Below, in pieces: positions 1 through 11,685 of a DNA stretch of 64,000 bases. Origin of the DNA: Takakia lepidozioides (taxonomy: Eukaryota > Streptophyta > Takakiopsida > Takakiales > Takakiaceae); NCBI GenBank assembly GCA_030704615.1, contig CM060733.1:34038001-34102000 (forward strand), in the 5' to 3' direction. A model generated the notes under the pieces. That model searched no databases. It saw only the letters and a program-made list of their open reading frames with translations, and had not been told where the DNA came from. Position 1 is the stretch's first letter. Each line of letters opens with the position of its first letter. The translations under genes and the position numbers were made by a program.

Positions 1-111
1 ATCTAATCAATGGTCATGATCAATTTAAAAATTATATTTTATTATTTCCGTACGTGGTCTAAGGTCCAAGAGTTGGTCTTCCAAACCACATGGACTCCTT
101 TTTTGGTCCGT

Positions 112-213
112 AGACCAACAATCTCCCGCAATATTCACCGCCGCACCTTTTCTAAGTTTCTTAGACCAACAATCTCCCACAATATTCACCGCCGCATCTT
201 TTCTAAGTTTCTT
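112..213. repeat. Two tandem copies of a 51-bp unit
   Basis: The unit begins AGACCAACAATCTCC and ends TCTAAGTTTCTT. The copies start at 112 and 163 and differ at only a few bases. GGTCTTGGTCTTGGTC repeats and similar GGTC words flank the pair, so it may be the interior of a small decayed transposon, but I found no convincing terminal inverted repeats. Confidence 0.8.
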
Positions 214-743
214 GGTCGTACTGTAAAGCCAATATGACCAAAAAAACATTGCCTCGACCAATAGGATCATTGCATTTTGAGTTGGTCTTGGTCTTGGTCT
301 TGGTCCGTAGTCTAAAGTGGCCCTTAGTTCCACACGAATCCATGAGTTTGCCACTAAACTATAACGGTAGGCTGTATTTAAGGGTCCGCATAGCTTTAGA
401 TGAAAAGAGCACACTAAGTTTTTGATGCGGAGGGATGTTTAAGGCGGGAGTTGCAAACATAAGAGTAGACAGATGGTTAAACCTGGGAAAGGAGAACAAC
501 GACCAATGTTCTTGAACTGGACTCAGATCAGCTTTGTTGAAACCAAACTATTACTACCAGATCTGGGAGAAAGCCTGCAGACTTGCTCATATATCAAAAG
601 GTTGTTCCCAAGGGTTTAGTTATTGTCCAAGGGACACCTATTAAGAAGGCCTCTTGCTTAACTTTCAGTGGCCTGCATAAAAGCTCTCATGACAAAAATC
701 ATCCTCTGTTTTCACGCCATACACTATCGAACTCTGTTTTTTT

Positions 744-760
744 GGGGGGGGGGGGGGGGG
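744..760. repeat. Homopolymer G run, 17 bases
   Basis: Seventeen consecutive G bases preceded by a T run. The length may be affected by sequencing slippage. Two similar words (CACTATCGAACTCTG near 722 and CACTATCCAACTCTG near 796) flank it at short distance. Confidence 0.85.
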
Positions 761-2384
761 ACCTTTTTCATAGCTTACTTGGAAGACAAGTTTTCACTAT
801 CCAACTCTGAAAAACGTGGAGTAATTCCAATGCCAAAGTTGAAGGCATTCCTGCTGTCAACCCACCGTCCATTGCTAGGCCTAAAAGGCAGCATAGGTGG
901 GAAGTCAGCCGGAAAAGTTCAATCATAACTCAAGAAAGGAAGAGAATCCATAGGTGATTATAGGATATATAACTAGTGCGCATACATGTTATTCCCTAAC
1001 TAGAAAGCAAACTAGAACCTCATAGTCATCAAACTTAGACACTGACACAAAATGCACTGTTTTCAAATATCTTTTGAAATGTCTTCCAGAATTTCACTGC
1101 ACTGGGGTACTCTTTACAGCAATTTTGTTACCACTTGTCCCATATTTCAGTAAATGCTTCTCTATGCCATGAGCCTTTAATTTAAGACCTTGAATAAATC
1201 TCAACGCTTTTCTACCAACTCCAGTTAGAATGGTTTGCCTAAAGCATGCAAATAGCATGATCGAAAGACAACAGAGATGATACAGTAGAGATATTGCAAG
1301 ACAAAGCGACAAGGTTGAAAGAGGCAAGGTTGCACCTGACTTGAAGCTGCTTGTAGGTAGCCTAAACTCTTGTCCAAAACTGAAACTGTTTGCAACACAT
1401 ATGGTGGATAGCCCGCGGAGCTTTGATACCCATCCATCCCACTTCATTTATGAATTAGTAAAGAAACTCCACTCATACAAAACAATTTGAATTTCATCCC
1501 ACTAATCACCAAGTTGGTTGCTCGTCTAAGATCTATTTGGCTGTATAGTGAAGTTGAAATCACTGCCTCACCCTCCTACCAAATGGGGTCAGTTGCTAGG
1601 AGGCACGGCCAAACAAAGGGATGGTGGACAAGTGCAAAGGATCAACTTGCCTCCAGGCATTTGGAGAGACGGAGACAATCAATGGGTGAGAGTATCTTCC
1701 AGAAGATACAACTTGCTGGTTGTTCTCTCCTTGGGACTTCTCAAATTGCAGGCATGGAATGTGATACATGCATCACACATAAATCAAATGATCTATTTGC
1801 CATAGAATTGGAACTTGAAGAACACCGCCATTGCAGTATTAAGCCCACCGGGTCATATATTGCAGGAACCTTGATGGAATTGAAGGAGATCTACAACAGG
1901 AACAAGATTGGAGTTCAAAATACAGAATTTGTTATTTACTCTTGATTGACACACTGGCCACCTCAACTAATGCAAGCCTCCCCCAAGCAGGGCAGCTTCT
2001 GCAGGGGACGCACCCAAAAACACTATCAACTGACAGATGCAAAGGCCAGCCAGAATGGCTTAGGGTCCAGAATGCATCCCGCGTCAAGTAGATCTAATAT
2101 CAAGAAAGAATCAACAATGCTCACCCACCATATGAGTTACTCTTGTGACCAAACTAGCCTTCGACGCCCTCCATGCACTTGCTACAATAAGCATCTGAGC
2201 TACAGCTGTTTGACTTGATAAGCAGCTCGTACACAGGCTCCAAGCAGCCGATGAGCCTTCGAGAGGCTGCTGTGCCTTGGTGAGTAGCTGGAAGGAGAAA
2301 ACAAACTGTTATAGATGATGAAGAGGCTGCAGAGCTTTGGAGCAGCTGGAAGGAGATAACAAACTGTTATGGATGAGGAAGCTT

Positions 2385-2506
2385 TAATTTGATGAGAAAG
2401 ATTTCCTTGTCATCGAACCAGATGACCCTTCAATGAAATCATTGATGGCTACTAAGCCTTGCAGAGTAGCTGGAAGGAGAAAACAAACTGGTATGGATGA
2501 CGAAGC
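2385..2506. repeat. Tandem duplicate of the EXO70 C-terminal coding end and 3' flank
   Basis: The sequence AATTTGATGAGAAAGAT at 2386 recurs at 2509, where it forms the stop codon and last codons of EXO70 on the minus strand. Similarity continues for about 65 bp into the coding end and includes the flanking words CTGGAAGGAGA and ACAAACTG. The period is about 123 bp. A third partial copy of the flank alone lies at about 2287-2330. The gene's last codons and proximal 3' UTR were therefore duplicated beyond the present stop. Confidence 0.85.
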
Positions 2507-4600
2507 TTAATTTGATGAGAAAGATCTCCTTGTCATTGAACCAGATGACCCTTCAAACAAATCATTGATTTGCACTTCCAGTTCTTCAGCTGCATATTTT
2601 ATGTACTTCTCCGGATGTCTACCAGTCTCGAGATAATGCCCATATCGGCCCAAGAAAGAAACATATGCAGGAAGCAACCTGCTAGTAATGGAGATTCGGA
2701 GTTCATCACGGAGTTGGGGATCAAAAACAATCCAACTGGATTGAATTTTGTGAACCTCCTCAAATGCAACATTGAAATTCTTGAACCTGTCCTTGAGCAC
2801 TACCCTCGAAACCCCACTTGATAAACCTCCAGAGCTGTGTATGCCTTCATCTCGCAAGCAAGAAAGCACTTTCACCCAGGCAGCTCTTTGATAGCTGTTT
2901 GCATATTGCCTCACCAGAGTTGTATGTTTCCTCACCCAGTCATCCCCCAGAAGTGTCCTCAACTCCGAACACTTGACCTTCTGCACCATGTAGTGCACAT
3001 TGTTCATGAGAAACACATATGTCAAAGCTGGGTCTCTGTACAACTTTGACTTCCCCTCTAAATTGGTTTGAAGCACATTGATTATCAGGATTGTTTGCAG
3101 AGCCAATGGTGACAACTCCTCTCTCCTGCCCCCTTCATCCTCACCCAAAAAATCAGCCCCGCCATTTGAGTCGCCTAATAGCCTCGGGACTTCCCTCTTT
3201 TTCTCTCCAAAGAGCTGCTTTAAAGTGTCAGTATAGTCGCAGAGAAACTTGATGTAATTCATCACATAGCGAGTAAGAGGATGAACCGCGCCCCCAGGCA
3301 TCGCTGTGTTGACTGCATATCGTTGAATTGCATTCTCAAACTCAGCAAAGGTCCCACGGGCAGCTTCTCCCAGTCGCATCAAGATACCTGCTGCTTCCTC
3401 TCTCACACTTGCACATGCCTCTCCGCAGAAAATGGAGTCAATTTCGGGAAGAAGGTCGCGCAATGTCTCGTACATGTCAAGTATCTTGAAAAGCCTTTCA
3501 GGTGCCCTCCGGCTGATTGCTATGGCCTCACCAAAACTCAAGAGTTGCATCATTGCTGCTTTCGCAAGTTCAGCAAAGCAACTGTCCGGAAAAGGCGCTG
3601 GAAAGATCTGGTCGCATAGCCCCTTCTCGCTCGCAAATAGAACCTTCACAGCCACTTTCATGGCTTGATTCCATTTCTTAATCTTACTTTCCTGAATCTC
3701 CCAAGACAACTTCTGAACCTCGCCGATGCTCAACTTTTCCACCCCCAACCTATACAGACTTTCTTCCAAAACAGACTTCCTTACGCTGGCATACACTTGA
3801 AAACACTCTCGCATGTATCCGGCGACAAGCATGCGTTGTGCAATATCAGCAAGGTCTGGCACTATCTCGGGAGGGAGAAGGTCCACAATAGGCTGCAAAT
3901 CTCCCACAGGCCGTGCAACTGGAACATCATCATCCCCATCATCATCCCTAGTATTATCTGCATCATCTTCCTCACCAGAGCTCTGTGATAACTCATTGAC
4001 CACATCCTCAAGATTACTGCGACTAAAGGACCGTGCTGACAAGGAGTCCAACAACCAATCGGGATCTACCGACTCACTGTAAGTCACCAGCATGTGTCTA
4101 AACTCCTCCTCTAAGCGTGCCATAGCCAGTTGAAGTAGATTCTGGGCTCGCTCCAGCAATCCAGCATCGCTCTGGGAAACTGACAGAGAATCAAGCATGT
4201 TTTGAACCTCATCGACAGCTTCCAGATAAGAACCCGCTTCTTCAGGTGGACATTCCCATATCATACGTTGCCGTGCATTCTCTGAATACCCCATGTCCCA
4301 CTGGAGTACCACATCCTCTGCAGAATCTAGAGTGTTTCTCCCACTACTTGAATCCCCACTGCTTTGAGGAACGTTCTGAGAGACGGTACCCTCTAAAAGC
4401 TGGGAATCTGCGACATCCGAAGTCCCACCAAGAGACTCGAGCTTCTTGGGAAGCTTCTTTTCATTCATGCTGGAGAATCGGTGATCAAACTTGGAGAGAA
4501 TTTGGAGCATGTCATCCGTCATGGTGTCCGTAGTGCCCAGACTTCTCACAATATGATGTGCTGTTGCTATCACCCTGTCCTCGCCATCGGACGCTGCCAT
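2507..4600 (-). CDS. EXO70: EXO70 exocyst complex subunit
   Basis: A single uninterrupted 697-residue frame. EXO70 is the exocyst subunit that binds plasma-membrane phosphoinositides and helps tether secretory vesicles. Seen: an N-terminal region rich in D/E/S (an acidic SSGEEDD..DDDGDDD stretch at about 205-225), a helical segment with AEDVVLQWD and YLEAVDEVQ typical of plant EXO70 N-termini (about 90-130), then the Exo70 domain from about 285 to 675. That domain has KKWNQAMKVAVKVLFASE, ILDMYETLRDLLPEI, VHPLTRYVMNYIKFLCDY, YVFLMNNVHYMVQK and RLLPAYVSFLGRYG. Length is normal for the family (about 600-700). Intronless structure fits the expanded non-A1 plant EXO70 clades (inference). The start is the first ATG, with a pyrimidine-rich 5' flank upstream. 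The final codons and 3' flank are tandemly duplicated just beyond the stop. Confidence 0.95.
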   Translation of the reverse strand: MAASDGEDRVIATAHHIVRSLGTTDTMTDDMLQILSKFDHRFSSMNEKKLPKKLESLGGTSDVADSQLLEGTVSQNVPQSSGDSSSGRNTLDSAEDVVLQWDMGYSENARQRMIWECPPEEAGSYLEAVDEVQNMLDSLSVSQSDAGLLERAQNLLQLAMARLEEEFRHMLVTYSESVDPDWLLDSLSARSFSRSNLEDVVNELSQSSGEEDDADNTRDDDGDDDVPVARPVGDLQPIVDLLPPEIVPDLADIAQRMLVAGYMRECFQVYASVRKSVLEESLYRLGVEKLSIGEVQKLSWEIQESKIKKWNQAMKVAVKVLFASEKGLCDQIFPAPFPDSCFAELAKAAMMQLLSFGEAIAISRRAPERLFKILDMYETLRDLLPEIDSIFCGEACASVREEAAGILMRLGEAARGTFAEFENAIQRYAVNTAMPGGAVHPLTRYVMNYIKFLCDYTDTLKQLFGEKKREVPRLLGDSNGGADFLGEDEGGRREELSPLALQTILIINVLQTNLEGKSKLYRDPALTYVFLMNNVHYMVQKVKCSELRTLLGDDWVRKHTTLVRQYANSYQRAAWVKVLSCLRDEGIHSSGGLSSGVSRVVLKDRFKNFNVAFEEVHKIQSSWIVFDPQLRDELRISITSRLLPAYVSFLGRYGHYLETGRHPEKYIKYAAEELEVQINDLFEGSSGSMTRRSFSSN

Positions 4601-6277
4601 AGTCCTACAAAAACCTGCGTCCCCACCCTCTCCCCGATCTCTTCACCCTGTCTAGACTATTCGACCATTTCCTCCCGATCAAAACCCAGAGACGCGTCTT
4701 TCACCTCTCTTTCTCCGACCAACACACACACCCTCCCTCACTGCACAGCAGTAGCAGCAGCTGCAGCTAGGGCACGGACTAGGGCAACTCAAGCAAGAGA
4801 TTATGGAGTGTATTAGTGCGAGATTATCTTAAGCAGACGGACGTGGGCGTTCGTCGATGGCTTGGGCAACGTCTTCGCGCTCCTGCGAAGAGTCCACACG
4901 CTAGCGCGCTGTGAGATCGTGACCCTGCGCTCGGCTTCTATGAGGTGCAGCTGTGCAGCCAGGCATGCGCGAGCGTGCCTTTGAAAGGCAGTCATGGTAG
5001 GCTACCTGCACTTTTCCCTCTTCTTTGCATCAAGGAACTCTCTTATGACGCGTTGATTTATGTCTTGTGCACGGTTGTTGAGCTTTTCATGCCCCCTAGC
5101 TCCTGATTGAGATCGAAGTTGGCGAGAGGTAGAGAGATGCATAGAGAGAGTGAATTTAATCCTTTCTCGTTTCCTGCGAACGTTGGGTAATGTAACCTTG
5201 CCGGCATTTTACCCACTGGTTGACACCCATCCCTGAGCTGGTTGTGGGTTTCAGCACACTAGCCCGAAATGTCCGTAGTGACAAGCCGGGTACACAAATT
5301 GAATGCTGATCAATGGGGCTCAGCAGAGTGAAGAAGAAAGAAACGAGTTCAGTAGTTTTCAGCAGGGAGGGAGAGGGAGAGAGGGAGAGATATCTAATCG
5401 GCACATATTATTTGGATCAGAGCGTGCTTGCAGTGAGTGACATGGATGGTCCAAAGAGCTGCTCATGGACCTCCTTTTTGGGTTGGATATGAATTGGCCT
5501 ACTGTATTGCGTGATGGGGGGCCTTTTTCTTCTGATTATAATGCTCGGGCGAAGTATGGGATCACGCAAGTGAAACTGCTGTTCCCCTTGCAATGAGCTG
5601 TACGTGTAACACGAGCTGTAGCAAGCCTCCTTTGGGGTTCAGCCACTAGCCAAAGTTACCTAACTGACAGCTGTGGATGCGCAGTGACTGGATATAGGTT
5701 TGCCCCAGTGCCTGTGAAGCTTTGCAGCTAACTTCCCTGGATTGCAGTTCTGACAAGGAATTGGAGGCACCTGTAGCGTCAAATATACAGTGGACTTAAA
5801 ACTTTACTTAAGATCAACAGACGTGTATAGAGTTCTAATTCGAGTCTTGGTTGAATAGATCTGACAGAGACAACTCTTCATTTTCAATATGCAACTTAGG
5901 TGTCGGGTGGAAACCCTAGCTGATCTTTTCGCACTGGACGTGGATGATAATTGAAGAGCAATGAGATGAGCTGAGTGTGATGGCAGCTTCAAAATAGTTT
6001 ATCTTTTCGCTGGAATTAAATATGGGAGAGTGTAGTTGGAAGTTTTTCATCATTGCCAATACCCATCGAGATCCAGAGGTTTTGCATTTAAGAGCTTACC
6101 TCAGTACACCCAGTTTCATGTAAAGTTGGGGGTTACATTGTGCAATGGGAAGGTCAATTGTACAAAGCTGATGGCCATCCTCCCACGCTGTTATCACCAT
6201 GTTGTCTAGGGTGCCATTCTGTGCAATCTGCTACTTGAGAATTGAGATAGGCTATTGCACAATGTTGTTTGGTACAG
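4601..6277. other. Intergenic region between EXO70 and VPS26
   Basis: This separates the EXO70 start (minus) from the first VPS26 exon I can place (plus). It should hold the EXO70 promoter and 5' UTR, with CT/CA-rich and CAG-repeat sequence at about 4690-4775. It should also hold the VPS26 promoter and a 5' exon carrying the initiator ATG, which I cannot place. A GA-rich run (GAGAGGGAGAGAGGGAGAGA) lies at 5372-5391. No other gene is visible. Confidence 0.45.
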
Positions 6278-9200
6278 AACTTTTTGATTGGAGCATTTGG
6301 ACCTCCATGCACCATCTCCATTGATTTTGCTGATGCTGAGACCCGAAAGCAGGTGGGCTCGAACCCCCATTTACCTCCTCTTACTTTACATTTGTAACAG
6401 AGCTGTCTTTGTCTTTTTCATATTTGTGTCAGGGGTATTGTTTATAACCTTCACCAGCAATATTAGAAGACAACATCAATTAGAGGAGGGTAAAAAAAGG
6501 TAGGTTATTGATAACTCAGTGTTCTCATGTATACACTTGGTTTATAGAACATCTTAGGTATGCACTTTGTGAGAATTATTTGATCAAATTAGAAAAGGGT
6601 CACATTTGAGCACTCTCTGCACCATCGATCTTATAATCCAGATTGGTGCAGCTCTGCTCCAAGAGTTCCACTGAAACCTGATAATGGTGAGAAACTTCCA
6701 GGCACTTGTTACTAAAACCCACTTGTAGGAGACAAGACTAAGGCAAAAGGCTAGTTTCCTTCCTGATTCAATTAACGTGTCCTCTTATGTAGCCAGTGTT
6801 GAGCAGTTGAATGATCCTAATAGGGGAGTTGGTTCCCTCCGTGTGACCAACCCTGGAGACGTCAGGTTCAGTTGCTTTCCTGGGTTGGTCTTCTATCTCT
6901 TCCACCTTTGAGGAGGACAAAAGAAGTAAGGCATCAGCTTGCCCAGAGTACATTGCTAATCCAGTTTACATCTACATTGGGTTTTCATTACAGCAACAAA
7001 CAAGTAAGATTATGGAGAAAAGAGATGGCTGATGCATGGTTTTGTGCAGGCAAGCGTGAAGAAGGAAAATGGACAGACTGTATTGGTCCCTTTGTTCCAG
7101 GGGCAAGAGAGTGTTGCTGGCGAGGTCCGTGCTGGTTTCTCTTATTGTATTTGAATATCTGCTGTCGTGGAATGTGTGGAGTCATCTCCAGCAGAATGAA
7201 CACCCTCCCCGCTGGCTTCCCAGGAGTTGGGCCAATTTTCTCTTTCAGGGATCTTGAATTTATCTTCCCGTTCCCAGGAATAGAGGCTCCTCCTGAACTA
7301 AGGAGGAGGAGAGTTTGACCTCTGTCCAAAGCCCTATTATAGGCTAAAGGGTGACGTACTGGACTTGAGTGGTAGTTTGACCAGTCATGGCACCTGAAAG
7401 GGTTAGTCCCCTCAGCCAGGCATCCTCTATGAGCGCTAGAGCGGATGCACATTATGAGCACCACTGTTATTGAGGGCTGTGCTTCTTTTCTGAGCTAATG
7501 ACTTGATGCAGTCATAACTACTATTTAGCTGTCTGTGTTGTCGTGCAGGTGCGAATTGACCCCTTGCCGGGAAAGAAGGTGGAGCACGTGGGGGTAAAAA
7601 TTGAGCTCTTGGGCCAAATAGGTACTGGTTTGGGAGCCTGTATTGAGTCAAGGCTCTTGTGCCACCATGCCCATACAACCCCTTTGATCCCTGTTTACCT
7701 TTGCTGTAATCTCCAGCAATTGGATATGCTTTGACCACTTGTCTCATGTACATGGTTTTTGCTTTCTCTCTGTTACTCCTCCTGGCCTCTGCCTTCACAC
7801 ATTCGCTTTTCAACTAGAATAATTTTGGTTCCCTTGAGCCAAACTGAGAAAGATCTGTTGTTGTAATTTATGAGATTGACAGTCCCTCTTCTCACCCTTG
7901 TAACTTTGCATCCTTAGGCATTGGTGCATGTGCAGTTGTTATGATGAAGCAAAAAAGCCTGCTGTCGATTAGTGTAGCACAAATGTATCGAGTGACAGGA
8001 AGAGAAATTTGCTCTTCGAAGGTGAAACTGCTGGTCTCACATGTTCGGTGCTGTGTTTGTTGTGCAGAGCTCTATTTTGACAGGGGCAGCTTTTATGATT
8101 TCACTTCTCTTGGTGAGCTAAGACTCCCAGTAGGAGGTTGGGAACCTTGTAAAACATGCAGACTAGAACTAGACTGCCTGGTGATTGTTTGTGAAAACTT
8201 TTGGTTTACATACCTCAAAAAGTGCTGTTATGTGCTGCTTTTCCTCTGGAGGTGAAGAATGGGGTCATTTGCGGCAAGGAGGGTACAGTCAGGGAGCTGG
8301 ATGTGCCTGGTGAAATTTTGGAACGCAAAATCTACCCCTTCGAGTTCTCCACTGTCGAAATGCAGTATGAATCTTACAATGGTGTCAATGTCCGGCTCAG
8401 GTAGTCCATGCCATCCTGCTATCTCTCTGCATCCTCTTCAAGTCCACAAGCCACGTATAAGGACCGACTGTTGACAGGCACAGATGTAATGTATGGAAGT
8501 AGAATATTGCAGGACCTAGATTGGGAATTTGTACTGTGCATGTTTGGTGTAGACTGAACAATTTGTATCTCACCATTTTAAAAATGGTGGCGGGGCACAG
8601 ATATATTCTGAAGGTGACAATCAGTCGCAGTTATGCAACCAACATTGTGGAGTACAAAGATTTCTGGGTAGGCCTTACCCACAATCTTCAGCAAATGAGC
8701 AAATATACTGTCTCTTAATTGGACATGTTACTCAAAAGGAAGGAAGAGTGGCAATTTTGAATACATCCAAACTATTGCCAATGCATGCTCGGCATGTTGA
8801 TGTTCTGGGGCATTATAATTATATGTGCCTTGTAAGCATGACTGGCAAAGAAACGCACAAAACTAAGATCCAGATACATTTCAAATTCGAAACCCAATTT
8901 TTTGGTGAGAAAAATGTCAGGCTATGTAGGAATTTCACTCCTGTATGTTGCATCAGAGCACATGCCTGGGTACTCTTGACTGAGGTTCTGAAGGCCCTTG
9001 GCTGATTTCTTCTTTTCTTGGAGTCGGGATATGTCGTGGTTTGGCAGGTCCGGAACTTTTCGTCTCCACCAGAGATCAACAATAGCATTAAGGTGAGCTG
9101 GTGGTTGCTATATAGGTCCCTATTGTGAGAATTTCGAGCTCTTAAGGGTACCACATGGCATGCTTCACCCGATTGAATTGCCTGATGAGATGTGCCATGG

Positions 9201-10415
9201 TCCTGTGCAGTATCTGATAGTTGACTTTACCCAACATACTGTTTAGTTGGGGTTTTCTGTATCTAGGCGTTTGATCGCTCTGAGTTCTCATTCAAATGGG
9301 GTGCACATGGCAGATGGAGGTGGGAATAGAGGATTGCTTGCATATTGAGTTTGAATACAGCAAGAGCAAGTAAGTTCTTTCGATTGAGTCATTTCTTCAC
9401 TTGCACTTCAGCGACAATTTAGAAACACGATATCTCAATCTGGCCGTGACTTTCCTGGAAATGGTCATGGTTCCCACTGGCAGAATCCCCATAAATAAAG
9501 AAATGCAAACCTAGTGTCAAACATCTAGGAGTTGATCTTTATTTCCTTATGTTTATGAGTATCACTCCACCAGTTCTTCGAAATACTTTTCAGTTTATGC
9601 CCAGCAAATATTGTAACAGATCCAATGAATGTCGTGTTATCGTTTTCTGATTTTGGCTTGCTGCTTTCATTTTGTTGTGTGGGAATTCCTTGCTTATCAT
9701 CTTCAGTGTAATAGTAGGCTTGGCTTTGCTACTGGTTCCAAGGCCAAGAAACTGTGTGGGGCTCCCAATAGGGAGGCCCAGAGCATTTGCGACTCCTTGT
9801 AGCAGACTGGTGAATGCCAGAGCAGGACCTCTATTTTTATTCTCCCTGAATAGTCTGGTTGAGGTCTGTCACTCAGGTACCACCTAAAGGATGTGATTGT
9901 GGGCAAGATATACTTTTTGCTTGTGCGAATCAAGATCAAGCACATGGAGCTGGAGATAAGACGACGGGAGTCAACAGGGTCAGGACCTAACACGTACAAT
10001 GAGAGTGAGACTCTAGCGAAGTATGAAGTTATGGACGGTGCTCCAGTTCGAGGTAATTGCCTTTGCTTGCCGTGTGGTATGAATGTGTTACAATGCTATT
10101 ATTTTGCAAGCAAGAGGGGTGGGCATATGAGTACATGGTATGGTTGGGTGCTAGTTAAAAGTCACTACTATCTAAGCTTGCCAGGTTAGCGTCGCACAGT
10201 TAATTGCCTGAGTTCATATATTTCTGAGAAGACGATTTTGTGCAGGGGAGTCAATACCCATAAGATTATTCTTGAGCCCGTATGATCTGACACCCACCTA
10301 CCGCAACATCAACAACAAATTTAGTGTGAAATATTATCTCAACTTGGTGCTGGTTGATGAGGAAGACCGGCGATATTTCAAGCAGCAAGAGATCACCATG
10401 TTTCGAGCAGAATAG
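6278..10415 (+). CDS. VPS26: VPS26 retromer subunit
   Basis: An arrestin-fold core subunit of the retromer, which recycles sorting receptors from endosome/prevacuole membranes. I join ten exons: 6278-6352, 7050-7124, 7549-7621, 8068-8112, 8289-8400, 8601-8667, 9048-9092, 9314-9369, 9877-10052 and 10246-10415. All introns are GT-AG, all phases agree, and 297 codons precede the stop. Diagnostic strings in order are GAFGPPCTISIDFAD, KKENGQTVLVPLFQGQES, KKVEHVGVKIELLGQI, YFDRGSFYDFTSL, RELDVPGEILERKIYPFEF, ILKVTISRSYATNIVEY, MEVGIEDCLHIEFEY, LEIRRRESTGSGP and NNKFSVKYYLNLVLVDEED. Together they cover the whole family from residue 2 to the C-terminus. The initiator Met is not in the 6278 exon (an AG acceptor directly precedes the Asn codon), so an upstream exon should end with ATG. 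Typical length is about 300 aa. Intact as read. Confidence 0.93.
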
Positions 10416-11685
10416 TCACTGGTGAAACTTTTATGCTGCTATTGCTGGAGGAGCCAGCTCGGTCTACTTAAGCTTCACAGGGCCAATTGGAGGCTTCTCA
10501 TGTGGCCACAAGACCTTCCTTAACCTTGAATCAGCCCGACGGCAGGAATGGTTAGGGTGTTGTTGTCTTCCTGAGGTTTCTTTGAAACCTTTCCTGTAAT
10601 CCACATATTTTCCATACCTGGTTGCCTCGGGTACAGAATTCAGGTAGTAAAAGTCTAAATGATTAGTGATCACAACTGAATTTTTTTAAAGGTGGATCAC
10701 ATTTTGAGCATCAACTTGCATGTATTATTTCCAATTTCACCAACTGCCCTTGTGTTATGGTAGAATGATTGCTGTGCTCTGTGCCATATACATGAACTGC
10801 AGCTGTCAGTGAAGGGGATTTTTGCCCGAAGGAAAGAAAACACAAAGAAAACACGAAAGGAAATTGTGCCCAACCTGTGTCTGTCTGCAGATGATCATCA
10901 ACCAAATCCTCCCTTTGAGTACATTGTTGTTTCCTGTGGTTGCAGAGTTTCCTTGCAAAACATCCTTGATGATGTAGTGTAGCTGGAAATCTTCATCACT
11001 TGCTGAGCATCTAATCCATGCAGCTGGATGCGCCTTATGAAAGCTCAATCTATACAGACAGCTCTGTATTGGCAGCAGCGCCCTCGTGCCTATCAGCTGC
11101 TCCAGTGAAGCTTGTGGTCCCAACTCCCAAGCAAAGCCGCAGCATCCGGATGGGCCAGTGCGGGCCTCATGCAGAGAAAAGCCAAGCCCAATCTTCTCAG
11201 AAATGGGCCCTCACAAAAGTTGACCACAAGGTTCTGGGACTATCCGTGGGAAGAGGAATGTCTAACGTCCATGCTTTGCTTTCATCTCGGAGGGTTGTCA
11301 AGCTAACAGCAAGTTCTCAGTGGGAGATTAGCAAGTCTTCGAAATTCCAGTTACGTGTTGTTGGGCAGATACGTGATCCCTGCCCCAAGGCACCTCCAGA
11401 CTGATCCACCTTTAGAGTTTTCTTAACTGGGATGTGGGTAACGCAACTTGAACTACCAAGATTAGGCAGGGGGATTGAATTGAACCACCTCCCAGTAACA
11501 GACCTGATCAGTCTGTAAGTAAGTGCGGAAATTGGTTGTTTCGTATTCCAAAGGGGAGAGGAAGAGGGTGGAGTGCCACAGAAGAGGCAAGGCAAAAAAG
11601 TCCTTCAATTATAATACAGTCTTGCGAGAAAGGACAAGGAGGAGGTAGAAGCGTGCTCTGACACCGCGGGATCATTGTCCGAGGG
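10416..11685. other. Intergenic region, no gene seen
   Basis: VPS26 3' UTR followed by the promoter side of the sucrase/ferredoxin-like gene. Short frames on both strands have no recognisable content. I see no repeats or RNA genes here. Confidence 0.5.

Larger units (their letters stand above)
1..2384. other. Non-coding stretch, no recognisable gene
   Basis: Short open frames exist on both strands, but none shows a domain, coding bias or splice pattern I can support. Visible structure is limited to a short direct duplication (112-213), runs of GGTCTT words around 280-305, a 17-base G run (744-760) and, from about 2285, duplicated sequence related to the end of the EXO70 gene. The stretch lies downstream (3') of EXO70, so the last few hundred bases may include its 3' UTR. 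Confidence 0.5.
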
